A stretch of 64,000 bases of DNA from assembly GCA_029975215.1 (NCBI GenBank), contig JARKPO010000068.1:1-64000 (forward strand), read 5' to 3'. Both the position numbers and the translations under genes were made by a program. Every line of letters begins with the position of its first letter. Position 1 is the stretch's first letter. The notes under the pieces are model-generated. The model was not told the DNA's origin. It worked only from the letters and a program-made list of their open reading frames with translations, and made no database searches. Source of the stretch: Levilinea sp. Lineage in GTDB: Bacteria > Chloroflexota > Anaerolineae > Anaerolineales > Anaerolineaceae. Shown here in pieces: positions 44,238 to 57,431 of the stretch.

Positions 44238-46883
44238 CTATTGGATGAGATTACGAATCTCGCCAATCCCCTGACTGCCTTTGGGCATACTGAACAAACA
44301 CCGGCCGCCGCTTTTCTTCGCCCAGACGTCACCAATCAGCCGTTTTTCCCGCGAATCGTCGTTGCTCCAACGATCCTCGCCCTTGTACTCCACCACCAAG
44401 TAACGCCCATCGTGCAGCAAACACACAAAATCTGGGTAGAAGCGGTCTGTAGGGGTTTGCAGCCAGAAGGAATGGTTGGGCCGCCGTTCCAAATTACGCA
44501 CCCAGGTCTTAATTTCGGGCAGGCTGTCTAACAGCACCGCGCAATTAAACTCTTCGCCGCGTTCTTCCAGATCGCCAATTTGGGGATAGTAATGCTTTCG
44601 AAACGGATACGCGCCGCGGTAAAGGGTGTTGTAAGGATAAGCGTCGCGCGGGTAGGAGAAACAGCGGTCGGGGTGCACTTCTAACGGCGTCAGCGCATCC
44701 GGCAGTAAAAACAGGTTATAAGCCCGTTTGCGCGCCTCCAGGCGGTGGGCCTGAATTTTGGCCGCCACAGCTTCGCGCAGCCGGTATTTATCCAGCACCA
44801 ATTGATCTACCGTCAGCCCGCGCTCATCCATGAGGTTCATCACCAGGCGGGTGAGAAAGGCGTTGGATTCGCGGAAGGTGATATCGGGGTGAGGGATGGC
44901 GCGGTCCAGCCAATAGACCAGTTCCGCGGGCGTCCAGCCCTGATCGGAAGCAAACAGAGTCATCGTGTTTTGCAGCTCTTCAATAAAATGCTCTTCGAGT
45001 TTCCCGTCACTGGTCACATCATATTCGATTTCAGTGCCATCCAAAAGCTGAATGCCATAATCGCTCTCGCTCATCCGCGCATCGCACTGTGAAAGATCCC
45101 AGGTGTGTTCCAGAAAAACAGTCTCTTCAAAGAGTTCCAGTTGTGCGCCGCGCCGCACCGCCAACTGCGGGATGGCCAGGGTTTCGCCGCGTTCCGCGGG
45201 GGATGCCGCTGGTGGAAGGGTTTGGGGACGGGTAACGCTCTCGATGGCGGCTTGCGCGTCGGCTTTGCCCTCCCCGGCCGGCAGCATGGCTACCAGAAGG
45301 GCAGCCTCTTCCGGGTCAAGCCTTTCGCGCACCACCAGCGTGTGCGCCGCTGAGTCGTACTGCACTTTTGCACTGGTTTCAGAAGGAAGATCCTCCATCC
45401 ACAACGGCGCAGGCACGGAAATCGTCACCGGTTCGGGCAAACCGGCTGCCGTTCTGTCTGCAAACAACGGCATTTCCGGCTGGCTGGGAAAGCCCTCTGG
45501 CGGGGGTGTAATCATCATCTGAGCTTCAAAACGGTCAAAACCGTTCTGTACCAAACTGTCACGCAGTTGATTGGCCACCGCGCCAAAACTCTCTGAGCTG
45601 GCGAAGGTGTAGGCCAGGTTCAGCGCCTCGTTCTGCTTGCGGGTGGCTTTTGGCAGGCGCAGTACCCGTCCCAATATTTGCTCCACGCCCGTGCTGGATT
45701 TACTCTCCGCCACCGAGCACAGCACATAGGCAAAGGGGCAGTCCCAGCCCTCGCGCAGCGCCTGAACGGTGATGACATAGCGGATGGGGCAATCCGGTTG
45801 GCTGAGATCGGTCTCCCCAATCTCGTCCACCTCACCCGTGGCGCGGGCAATTTGGTTTTCAGGAATCTTAAAATCTTCCAGCAAAGTCTGCCGGATCAAG
45901 TCCACCGTCAGAGTTTCTTTGGTCTGGCTGCGCGCCTGGGCTTGCAGCAGCATGATCGGGCGCAGATATTCACCCGTCTGCCGCTGTTCCAACTTGGCGA
46001 CGGCTTCCAGGCGGTTGCGCTGGGCAATCGCTTCCGAAAGCAGCTCCTTCCACTGCGGGCGCACCTTCAAACGGATGGGCATTTTGATCATCGCCTCCGC
46101 TTTGAGCTCCGCCGCGGATACCGTGTGCAGCACGTTGGAAGGGTGATCCTGGGTGGCGGGGGTGGCGGTGAATTCCAGGATGCAGGCCGGATGGAAACGC
46201 GCCAGGGTCTCAAACGACAGCGGGGTGCGCGCGTTGTGGGCCTCGTCCACAATCACCACCGGCCGCCGCATGGACAGCAGATTGGCTAAGGATTTCTTCG
46301 GTTCGCCGTTGGCCATTTCCAGGCCCTCGCGCAATTCGGACGGCAAATCGGTAAAGTGGCTCATCAACGCGCCAGAGGATTCATACACTTTGCGGCCTTC
46401 GGTGTTATCTACGCGGAACGCCTGGATGGTGCCCACGATGATGGTCGTGCTGGCGTTGAGCGTGGCCGGTTGGACGTAAAGCGCTTCGCTGACGCTCATC
46501 ACCGTTACCGCCCCCACCCGTGATTCCACCGCCTGGCGGTAGGGATGGTTGGGGTCTGCCAGCGCCCGCAGGGTTTGATCGCGGATCACATTCGAAGGCG
46601 CCAGCCACAGCACCAAAGCGTGATCGCTGTGCAGCAGTTCGTGTGCGGTGATGCCCACCGCGTGGCTGGCCACCAGGGTCTTGCCCCCGCCGGTGGGGAT
46701 GCGCAGGCACACATACGGCAGCGCGTTTAACCCCGCCACCGGCTGGTAGGACACGCCGCGGCCAAAGCTTTCCCGTGTCAGGCGGTAAAAGGCGGTGTCA
46801 GCGTCGCCAAATTGTTGGGTGAGCTGAAAATAGGTGCGCAGGGTATCCAGGGCGCGTTCTTGATATTCTTTGAGGGTCAGCAT
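44238..46883 (-). CDS. type III restriction enzyme, Res subunit
   Basis: Res cuts DNA after ATP-driven communication between two recognition sites and needs the Mod partner. The 881-aa protein has superfamily 2 helicase motifs: I PTGGGKT (63-69), II VDEAHNARTPLSF, III EFTATPAT, and VI EQILGRVLRLPKATR. The C-terminal nuclease is of the PD-(D/E)XK type, FYPDFVCLL followed by YLVVEYKGED (Lys near 830). All expected residues are present, so the enzyme looks intact. ATG 46883 is 3 nt after the mod stop, so the genes are coupled. Confidence 0.92.
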   Translation of the reverse strand: MLTLKEYQERALDTLRTYFQLTQQFGDADTAFYRLTRESFGRGVSYQPVAGLNALPYVCLRIPTGGGKTLVASHAVGITAHELLHSDHALVLWLAPSNVIRDQTLRALADPNHPYRQAVESRVGAVTVMSVSEALYVQPATLNASTTIIVGTIQAFRVDNTEGRKVYESSGALMSHFTDLPSELREGLEMANGEPKKSLANLLSMRRPVVIVDEAHNARTPLSFETLARFHPACILEFTATPATQDHPSNVLHTVSAAELKAEAMIKMPIRLKVRPQWKELLSEAIAQRNRLEAVAKLEQRQTGEYLRPIMLLQAQARSQTKETLTVDLIRQTLLEDFKIPENQIARATGEVDEIGETDLSQPDCPIRYVITVQALREGWDCPFAYVLCSVAESKSSTGVEQILGRVLRLPKATRKQNEALNLAYTFASSESFGAVANQLRDSLVQNGFDRFEAQMMITPPPEGFPSQPEMPLFADRTAAGLPEPVTISVPAPLWMEDLPSETSAKVQYDSAAHTLVVRERLDPEEAALLVAMLPAGEGKADAQAAIESVTRPQTLPPAASPAERGETLAIPQLAVRRGAQLELFEETVFLEHTWDLSQCDARMSESDYGIQLLDGTEIEYDVTSDGKLEEHFIEELQNTMTLFASDQGWTPAELVYWLDRAIPHPDITFRESNAFLTRLVMNLMDERGLTVDQLVLDKYRLREAVAAKIQAHRLEARKRAYNLFLLPDALTPLEVHPDRCFSYPRDAYPYNTLYRGAYPFRKHYYPQIGDLEERGEEFNCAVLLDSLPEIKTWVRNLERRPNHSFWLQTPTDRFYPDFVCLLHDGRYLVVEYKGEDRWSNDDSREKRLIGDVWAKKSGGRCLFSMPKGSQGIGEIRNLIQ

Positions 46884-46886
46884 GCT

Positions 46887-48503
46887 TCACCGCACCTTGA
46901 TCTGGTAAGGGATTTGCTTAAAAGTGATGTTGAGTTCGCGCAGTCGGTCGCGCCCGATCTTGCAGCCGTCGGCGTAAATCACCTTCGGCCCGTCGTAGGG
47001 CGGCAGCGCTGCCAGGGTTTGTGGGGTCAGCACGTTGCCCGCGTCGCGCATCACCCCGTTGTAGAGCAGGTACACGGCCGTGCCCCCATACGCGCCCAAA
47101 AGCGCGGTTTTCTCGCCCCCCGCCGGAAGCGGCTGGCCGGTTTCGGTGAAAAACACGTGCCGGGCCAGATCGGTGAAAGACACTTCCGGGCGGATTTGCC
47201 CTTGCACGTCAAACAGGGTGGGGCCCAGTTCACAGTAGCGGAAACCGCCGCCTAAACCCTCTTCATGACGCAGATTTCCTTTTTGGTCATGCCATTCATA
47301 CCCTTTTACAACGCGCCTTAATCGCTCCGCGGTGATGTTTGGTGCAATTTTAGTGTCCATTTCGACCAGAATGAAACGCCGGTTCCCGTCATCTTCTGCA
47401 TTATGTTTAAGAACTGCGTGTCCGGTCGTTCCGCTGCCGGCAAACGAGTCGAGCACCAGGTCGCCGGGGCTGCTGGCAATCTGGATGATTTTTTTTATCA
47501 AGCGGGTCGGTTTTGGAGTCTGGAAAGGAGCCTGGCCGAATATTCTTTTTAGTTCCTCGATGGCCTCGTGGTTATTTCCCGAATCTTCATGCAGCCAGAC
47601 GGTGCTAGGGGGTTGTGTTGCGCATTCGACATAATACTGCTTTACATAAATCTGCCAGCCATCGTCGGCTTGCACCCACTCGATTTGACCGGCATCATCC
47701 AACTCGTTGAAGTGGTTAATGTCTCCCCGCCATCGGCCCTCTGACCCATCGGGGCGAATCGGTAATACTACGTTTCCATCTGGCGTGGGAATTTCATAAA
47801 AGAGATTGGGGCGATCCTCGCGTCGAGAGCCGCTTCCTTCTTTACGCCAAGACCTACGACGATAATACCGTTGAGCTGAATTATCGAACAAAGAAAATTG
47901 AGCTTTATTTTGCTCAAACATAACTTTGCGTGGACGAAATTTATCCGATTTCTGGAAGACCAACAGAGTATCATAATCCTTGCTAAACCCCTTGGCATCC
48001 ATTCGTACACTATAAACTTTCTGCCAGGCAATTTGAGAAACGAAGTTTTGCGCTCCGAAAACTTCCTCCATAACCACCCGTGCAAAATGCACTTCGTTAT
48101 CATCGATGCTCATCCAAAGGCTTCCATCTTCACTGAGCATTTCGCGTAAAAGCACCAAGCGTGGATACATCATACACAGCCACTTATCGTGGCGGGATAA
48201 ATCCTCAGCCTCGCCGCCCACCGCCCGCCCCAGCCACTCGCGCATTTCCGGGCTGTTGACGTTGTCGTTATACACCCAGCCTTCGTTGCCCGTGTTATAC
48301 GGGGGGTCAATGTAAATGCACTTCACCTGTCCGGCGTAATACGGCAACAGGGCCTTCAGCGCCAGCAGGTTATCGCCTTGCACCAGCAGGTTCCCGCTGG
48401 CCTCGCCCACCGAAAGCGCCGGGTCGCAGCGCAATAAATGAAAAGGCACCTGGTTATGATGGTTCAAAACGGCTTTTTTGCCGATCCAGTCGAGTGTGGG
48501 CAT
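46887..48503 (-). CDS. type III DNA adenine methyltransferase, Mod subunit
   Basis: Mod recognises the target site and methylates adenine. The 538-aa protein follows the beta-class order: catalytic motif IV DPPYN (66-70) first, a long target-recognition region (about 110-345), then the SAM motif DSFAGSGTTGHAVL (about 352-365). The central part is clearly AT-richer than both ends (19 GC of 60 at 47881-47940 against 41 of 60 at 48181-48240), as expected if the specificity region was exchanged by recombination. AGAGGG precedes ATG 48503. It forms an operon with res. Confidence 0.93.
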   Translation of the reverse strand: MPTLDWIGKKAVLNHHNQVPFHLLRCDPALSVGEASGNLLVQGDNLLALKALLPYYAGQVKCIYIDPPYNTGNEGWVYNDNVNSPEMREWLGRAVGGEAEDLSRHDKWLCMMYPRLVLLREMLSEDGSLWMSIDDNEVHFARVVMEEVFGAQNFVSQIAWQKVYSVRMDAKGFSKDYDTLLVFQKSDKFRPRKVMFEQNKAQFSLFDNSAQRYYRRRSWRKEGSGSRREDRPNLFYEIPTPDGNVVLPIRPDGSEGRWRGDINHFNELDDAGQIEWVQADDGWQIYVKQYYVECATQPPSTVWLHEDSGNNHEAIEELKRIFGQAPFQTPKPTRLIKKIIQIASSPGDLVLDSFAGSGTTGHAVLKHNAEDDGNRRFILVEMDTKIAPNITAERLRRVVKGYEWHDQKGNLRHEEGLGGGFRYCELGPTLFDVQGQIRPEVSFTDLARHVFFTETGQPLPAGGEKTALLGAYGGTAVYLLYNGVMRDAGNVLTPQTLAALPPYDGPKVIYADGCKIGRDRLRELNITFKQIPYQIKVR

Positions 48504-48605
48504 GCGTCAATCCCTCTTAGGTATGGAGTTCTTCAAACCTTCGGACGGTTTTAAGTATACCCGAACCTGACGGGTCTGCGTGCCCGCCTACCATCCCCCA
48601 ATTTT

Positions 48606-48632
48606 GAACCTTTTGCCCCCTCACGGGTACTA
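48606..48632 (+). promoter_or_regulatory. candidate ECF-type (autoregulated) promoter
   Basis: GAACC (48606-48610) and GTACTA near 48627-48632 are about 16 bp apart, resembling ECF promoters with a GAAC -35 core. It lies just upstream of the sigma gene, so autoregulation is plausible. The match is loose. Confidence 0.35.
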
Positions 48633-48652
48633 CTCTGTGAGAGAGCGCAAAA

Positions 48653-49237
48653 ATGCTGGTAGACTTGACTGTACACACCATGACCTACGACGATCCCGAT
48701 CTCGCCCTGGCGCGCCGCCTGGCTGCGGGGGATGAGGCAGCCCTGCGCGAGCTGTACGCGGCTTACGGCCAGCGTCTCTATGCCTACGCCCTGCGCCTGA
48801 CGGACGACCCCGCCCAGGCCGATGACGTGGTGCAGGACGCCCTGGTGGCCGTGTGGAAATCGGCGCACGCCTTCCGCGGCGAAGGGCGGCTGCTGGCCTG
48901 GCTGCTGGGCATTGTCCACCACACCGCCCTCAAGGCGCTGCGCCGCCGTTCCGCGCCCATCACTGAGCACATGGAAGAAACCCTGGCGGCGGCCTCCCCC
49001 TCGCCCGAACAGCAAGCCGAGCGCCAGGATCAATCCGCGCGGCTGCGCGCCGCTCTGCGCTCGCTTTCGCCCGAACACCGCGCCGTGCTGGAGCTGGTCT
49101 TTTACCAGGGCCTCAGCCTGGAAGAGGCCGCCCAGGTGTGCCGCGTGCCCCTGGGCACAGTCAAAAGCCGCCTGAGCTATGCCCGCAATCATCTGCGCGG
49201 GGTGCTCACCCGCCAGGGTCTGGAGGAAACCCGATGA
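48653..49237 (+). CDS. ECF-type RNA polymerase sigma factor
   Basis: This 194-aa sigma-70 family factor has region 2 (LYAAYGQRLYAYALRLTDDP then ADDVVQDALVAVWKSAHAF) and region 4 (SLSPEHRAVLELVFYQGLSL then EEAAQVCRVPLGTVKSRLSY). It lacks region 3, as ECF factors do. ATG 48653 has a GAGAG site; an internal ATG at 48680 has none. Its stop overlaps the start of the anti-sigma gene (ATGA), so both are made together. It probably controls the ABC cluster downstream. Confidence 0.93.
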   Translation: MLVDLTVHTMTYDDPDLALARRLAAGDEAALRELYAAYGQRLYAYALRLTDDPAQADDVVQDALVAVWKSAHAFRGEGRLLAWLLGIVHHTALKALRRRSAPITEHMEETLAAASPSPEQQAERQDQSARLRAALRSLSPEHRAVLELVFYQGLSLEEAAQVCRVPLGTVKSRLSYARNHLRGVLTRQGLEETR

Positions 49238-50115
49238 ACGCTCACCCACCGGATGAAGACCGTCTGCTGCGCTACGCCGCCGGTCAATTAGATGAAAAAG
49301 AACGCGCCGCCGTGGAGCGCCATCTGGAAAGCTGCCCCGACTGCCGCGCGGAGGTGGCCCTGTGGCAAAGCGTGGGAGCCGAAATCACCGCCGCCAACGC
49401 CGCCCTGCGCCCCCCTGCCGATGCCCCCGCGCGCGCCCTGGCCCGTCTGCGCGCCCCCTCCGCGTTGGAACGCGCCCTGCTGCGCACCTTCAGCCTGCTG
49501 AGCGCCCAGGCCTATCTGGTGCGGCGCGAGCTGTGGCCATCCACGGCCATCCTCATGTTCATGGGCATCATCGCCACCCTGCTGTTGGAAAGAGCGTCCT
49601 TCATCGGTTACTTTGCCCCCCTGGTAGCCGCCGCCAGCCTGGCGGTCATCTTTGGCCCCGATCACGACCCGGCCTATGAACTGGCCCTGGCCACGCCCAC
49701 CTCCCCGTGGAAGGTGCTCTTGGCCCGCCTGGCCCTGGTGCACGGCTACAACCTCGTCCTCACCCTGGCGGCCAGCCTCTTCCTGCTGCTGCTGATACCG
49801 CCCGAAATGCTCGGATCGTTCATCCTCGGCTGGCTGGGTCCCATGACCTTCCTGCCCGCCCTGGCCCTGCTGCTCTCGCTGTGGACCGGCTCCGGCAACA
49901 GCGTGGCCGCAGCCTATGCCTTGTGGCTGCTGCAGTTCATCCACCCCGATTTCATCCCGGCCCGCTTTGCGGCCCAGCTGACCCCTGCGGTGGAAGCCTA
50001 CCGCCACTTTTGGGCCAGCCCCTTCCTGCTGGTGGCGGCGGGGGGCCTGCTGCTGGCGGCGGCCCTGTGGTCCTCTGGCCGCATGGGGGAACGGCTGGTG
50101 CGCAGTCCGCTGTAA
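49234..50115 (+). CDS. anti-sigma zinc-finger domain fused to polytopic membrane domain
   Basis: This 293-aa protein begins with a zinc-binding anti-sigma (zf-HC2/ZAS) domain. AAVERHLESCPDC gives the HxxxCxxC core at His30, Cys34 and Cys37. A normal anti-sigma has one helix; here about six helices follow (from about residue 100). The loop EYELALATPTSPWKVL-like region (PAYELALATPTSPWKVLLAR) and the repeating hydrophobic blocks resemble an ABC-2 permease half. The sigma gene overlaps it by 4 nt and ABC permease and ATPase genes follow. It may tie sigma release directly to transporter or membrane state. Confidence 0.8.
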   Translation: MNAHPPDEDRLLRYAAGQLDEKERAAVERHLESCPDCRAEVALWQSVGAEITAANAALRPPADAPARALARLRAPSALERALLRTFSLLSAQAYLVRRELWPSTAILMFMGIIATLLLERASFIGYFAPLVAAASLAVIFGPDHDPAYELALATPTSPWKVLLARLALVHGYNLVLTLAASLFLLLLIPPEMLGSFILGWLGPMTFLPALALLLSLWTGSGNSVAAAYALWLLQFIHPDFIPARFAAQLTPAVEAYRHFWASPFLLVAAGGLLLAAALWSSGRMGERLVRSPL

Positions 50116-50192
50116 GCCCGGCCCTCTCACGCTCCTCAAAACATCACACCGCCTGCCCCGCCCTCGCGGGGCGGCACACCCCTGGAGGAAAC

Positions 50193-50990
50193 ATGTCGCT
50201 TTTCCTGGATCTTGCGCGCCGCGAATTCAAAATGTCGATCCACCGGCGCAGTCTGTGGATCTCCTACATCCTGCTGATGGCTTTTTTTGTCGGCACCCTG
50301 GTGCTCCCCATTTCCGACGACCCTGCCCGTGTGGACCCGGTGAATGTCATCGCCCTGGAAAACCTTTGGCAGTACGCCGGGGAATACACCTTTCAATTCA
50401 ACGTGTTCCTGCCCATCATCGTCGGCATCCTCAGCGCCGACCGCATGCAGCGCGATTTTCACCTGGGGGTGCGCGAGCTGCAAGCCAGCACCCCGCTCAG
50501 CCTGAACACGTACATCCTGGCCAAGTACGCGGGCGTTTTGGCTTCCATGTTCCTGCCAGTCTTCATGTGGATCCTGGGCCTGGGGGTGCTGCTGCCCGCC
50601 CTGGGGCTGGCTCCCTGGCAAATGGCCTACGCCCTGCCCGTGGCCAGCCTGGCCATCACCCTGCCCGCCTTTGCCTTTGTGACGGCCTTCTCGTTGGCCT
50701 GCCCGCTGATCATGCCCCTGCGCGTCTACCAGATTCTCTTTGTGGGCTACTGGTTCTGGGGCAATTTCCTCAGCCCAGACTTTTTCCCGACCCTGAACGG
50801 AACCCTGCTGACCGCGGGTGGTTCCATCGCCTTCAACGGCTTCTTCGGCGGCTTCCCGGCCAGAAACCCCGGCCCTGCCCTGTACACGCCCCTGTACGCC
50901 AGCCTGAATCTGCTGGTGCTGGCCCTGTGCATCGCGGCGGTGCTGACCGTCCTCCATCTCTACCTCGGGCAGAAAGCCCGCCGCGCCTAG
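50193..50990 (+). CDS. ABC-2 type permease-like membrane protein
   Basis: This 265-aa protein has about six helices. MSLFLDLARREFKMSIHRRS is a typical ABC-2 permease N-terminus, and ADRMQRDFHLGVRELQASTP is the cytoplasmic loop between helices that in ABC-2 exporters contacts the ATPase. ATG 50193 has GGAGGAA just ahead. It lies 77 nt after the anti-sigma gene and 10 nt before the next membrane protein. Substrate unknown. Confidence 0.8.
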   Translation: MSLFLDLARREFKMSIHRRSLWISYILLMAFFVGTLVLPISDDPARVDPVNVIALENLWQYAGEYTFQFNVFLPIIVGILSADRMQRDFHLGVRELQASTPLSLNTYILAKYAGVLASMFLPVFMWILGLGVLLPALGLAPWQMAYALPVASLAITLPAFAFVTAFSLACPLIMPLRVYQILFVGYWFWGNFLSPDFFPTLNGTLLTAGGSIAFNGFFGGFPARNPGPALYTPLYASLNLLVLALCIAAVLTVLHLYLGQKARRA

Positions 50991-51000
50991 GGGGCGAACC

Positions 51001-51663
51001 ATGAAATCACACGCCTTACGTTACGCCTTGCGCACCTACCGCCTGGATCAATTCTGGCTCCCGCTTGGGTTTTGGGCCTTGTTCGTCATCCTCTGCCTGT
51101 TCCTGCCCGAAAAGCTCACCACCGTGGCGCGCGGCTATCTGGGTTTTGTGGTGCCGCTGATGGGCGGCATCCTGGCCGCCTACGCCGTCCTCGATGACCC
51201 CGCCCTGGAACTGCGCTTTGCCGCGCCTGTGCTGGCCTCGCGCACCCTGCTGGAGCGCCTGGGAACGATCCTGTTCTTCCAGTTGATCAGCGCCTGGGCC
51301 TTTCAGGGCTTCTGCTGGCTCAGGGGCGATAGCCTGGCCGTGTTCGGCGGCGGCTGGTGGGGGGTGCAGCTGGCCTGGCTGGTGCCCACCCTGGCCCTCA
51401 TGGCCCTGGGGATCACCGGCGCGCTGCTGGCGGCCCAGCCTATGGGCGGAGCCTTGCTGGTGGGGGTTCTGTGGTTCTTCCAGCTCATCCTGCGCGGCTG
51501 GCTGGCCTCGCACGCGGTGGGCCGTTACTTCCTGGTCTTCATGCGCGCCGCCTACCCTGAGCTTCCCTGGCTGGCCGCCAACGAAATCAGCGTGGCCGCC
51601 TGGGCCGCTTTGCTCCTGGTGGGGGCCTGGGCCTTGCTCCAGCGTCAGGAACGCTATCTTTAG
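51001..51663 (+). CDS. integral membrane protein, probable ABC exporter subunit
   Basis: This 220-aa protein has about six helices. The LDDPALELRFAAPVLASRTL loop resembles the YELALATPTSPWKVLLAR loop of the anti-sigma fusion and the RELQASTP loop of the neighbouring permease, so the three membrane domains may be related. It is 10 nt after one ABC gene and 13 nt before the ATPase gene. I cannot name a family. Confidence 0.7.
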   Translation: MKSHALRYALRTYRLDQFWLPLGFWALFVILCLFLPEKLTTVARGYLGFVVPLMGGILAAYAVLDDPALELRFAAPVLASRTLLERLGTILFFQLISAWAFQGFCWLRGDSLAVFGGGWWGVQLAWLVPTLALMALGITGALLAAQPMGGALLVGVLWFFQLILRGWLASHAVGRYFLVFMRAAYPELPWLAANEISVAAWAALLLVGAWALLQRQERYL

Positions 51664-51676
51664 AAAGGACAAATCC

Positions 51677-52576
51677 ATGATCACAATCACTTCACTCACC
51701 AAAACCTACGGCGCGGGCAGCAAGGTTGTGCATGCCCTCAACGGCCTCGACCTGCAAATCAACGCCGGCATGTTCGGCCTGCTGGGCCCCAACGGGGCCG
51801 GAAAAACCACCCTGATGCGCATCCTGGCTGGCATCGTCAACCCCACCAGCGGGCAGGTCAATGTGGACGGGCTTGACCTCTCCAGCGAGAAGGGCAAACG
51901 TGCCGTCAAGTTCACCCTCGGCTACCTCCCCCAGGAACTGGGCCTCTACCCCGACCTGACCGCCCGCCAGTTTGTGGATTACATGGCCATCTTGAAGGGT
52001 CTGGACGATCCGCGTCAGCGGGCGCAGCGCGTGGAGCAGGTGCTGGGCATGGTGGGGCTGGCGGAGGAGGCCCATCGCAAGGTGAAGGGCTTTTCCGGCG
52101 GCATGAAACGCCGCGTGGGCATCGCCCAGGCCCTGGTCAACGACCCCCGCCTGCTGATTGTGGATGAACCCACCGCCGGGCTAGACCCCGAAGAGCGCAT
52201 CCGCTTCCGCAATCTGCTGGTCAATCTGGCGGCGGACCGCTCCGTCATCCTCTCCACCCACATCGTTGAGGATATCGGCCAGACCTGCCGCGACATGGCG
52301 GTGCTTTCCAAGGGCACGGTGCTCTTCCGCGGCAGCCCCGCTGAGCTGATCGAGGCCGCCCGCGGCCACGTGTGGAGCGTGACCAGCAGCGGCACAGAAA
52401 AACCCAATCACCACATGACCGTGGTATCCATGATGCACCTGAGCGACGGCATTCAGTACCGCCTGGTGGGGCCGGATGCCGCTGGCTATCCCCAGGCCCA
52501 GGCAGTGCAGCCCGGCCTGGAAGACGGCTACGTCTGGCTGATGAAACGCTCCGGCCAGGAAGTGAACGGCCTGTAG
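51677..52576 (+). CDS. ABC transporter ATP-binding protein
   Basis: This 299-aa ATPase has Walker A GPNGAGKTT (37-45), signature FSGGMKRRVGIAQAL, Walker B LLIVDEPTAGLDP and the H-loop in LSTHIVEDI. The roughly 80-residue C-terminal extension is common in exporters of this group. AAAGGA precedes the start. It drives the two membrane proteins upstream and completes the sigma-controlled cluster. Confidence 0.92.
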   Translation: MITITSLTKTYGAGSKVVHALNGLDLQINAGMFGLLGPNGAGKTTLMRILAGIVNPTSGQVNVDGLDLSSEKGKRAVKFTLGYLPQELGLYPDLTARQFVDYMAILKGLDDPRQRAQRVEQVLGMVGLAEEAHRKVKGFSGGMKRRVGIAQALVNDPRLLIVDEPTAGLDPEERIRFRNLLVNLAADRSVILSTHIVEDIGQTCRDMAVLSKGTVLFRGSPAELIEAARGHVWSVTSSGTEKPNHHMTVVSMMHLSDGIQYRLVGPDAAGYPQAQAVQPGLEDGYVWLMKRSGQEVNGL

Positions 52577-52602
52577 CCCCCAGAAACACAACTGGTTCTT
52601 TC

Positions 52603-52632
52603 GCCCCTCTGCTGAGTTTTCGACAGAGGGGC
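52603..52632 (+). terminator. hairpin after the ABC cluster
   Basis: GCCCCTCTG (52603-52611) pairs with CAGAGGGGC (52624-52632). No T-run follows, so termination may be inefficient. Confidence 0.5.
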
Positions 52633-52791
52633 TGATCGATTCATTACCGCGTTTAGGAATGACATGACGGTTTTGCAAGATTTCAGAATTGAAAAGTGGA
52701 TTATCAGCCGCTTGTGGTAAATTGGAAATAATCGTATGGACAAACCTTATTGATTTTGTCGTCTTGTCATCTTTTATTTGTGTAGGAGCCT

Positions 52792-56919
<4,128 letters not shown>

Positions 56920-56949
56920 TCCGCCCCGTTTGCATAAGGAGGTGTGTGG

Positions 56950-57414
56950 ATGACCAACAAACAAATTCAAGATTTTCCGTCCCTGTCTGAGGTGGAAACT
57001 GAAGTCGAAAAACAAAGCGCAGAGCAGGAAAAAAACCGGGCGGGCTCCCGCCGGCCCTGGACACGCTACCCCACCATCGCTCTGGTGATTCTGGCGCTGG
57101 GCCTGGCCGTGGTTCAATGGTATCCCCGCGGGTCTGCGGCCCCCGCAGAAGGCACCGGCGGCGTTACCGGGCAGGTGGTCAACCAGAGCCTGACTCCTGT
57201 TCCGGCCGAGGTCTATATCCTCCGCACCGAAAACGTCACCACCGCCGATACGGCCGGAGCCTTCACGTTGAGCAGCGTACCCGAAGGGCCGCAGGAGCTG
57301 ATGGTCAGCTACGGCGGCGTGGGGGTTTCCACCATCGTCACCATTGAACGCGGCAAGACCTTCAATGTGGGCCAAATCCGCGTGCAGGAAACCCTGCTGC
57401 CGCCGGAGCAGTGA
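56950..57414 (+). CDS. membrane-anchored CarboxypepD_reg-like protein
   Basis: This 154-aa protein has an acidic, helical cytoplasmic start, one transmembrane helix (about 40-58) and an outer beta-sandwich. GTGGVTGQVVNQSLTPVPAE, then TADTAGAFTLSSVPEGPQEL is the usual pattern of carboxypeptidase-regulatory-like (peptidase-associated) domains, which are structural or adhesive rather than catalytic. ATG 56950 has AAGGAGG 7 nt ahead. It lies 30 nt after the kinase gene and 17 nt before the pilin-like gene, so all are likely co-transcribed. Confidence 0.8.
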   Translation: MTNKQIQDFPSLSEVETEVEKQSAEQEKNRAGSRRPWTRYPTIALVILALGLAVVQWYPRGSAAPAEGTGGVTGQVVNQSLTPVPAEVYILRTENVTTADTAGAFTLSSVPEGPQELMVSYGGVGVSTIVTIERGKTFNVGQIRVQETLLPPEQ

Positions 57415-57431
57415 GAAAAGGGAGCGATCGT

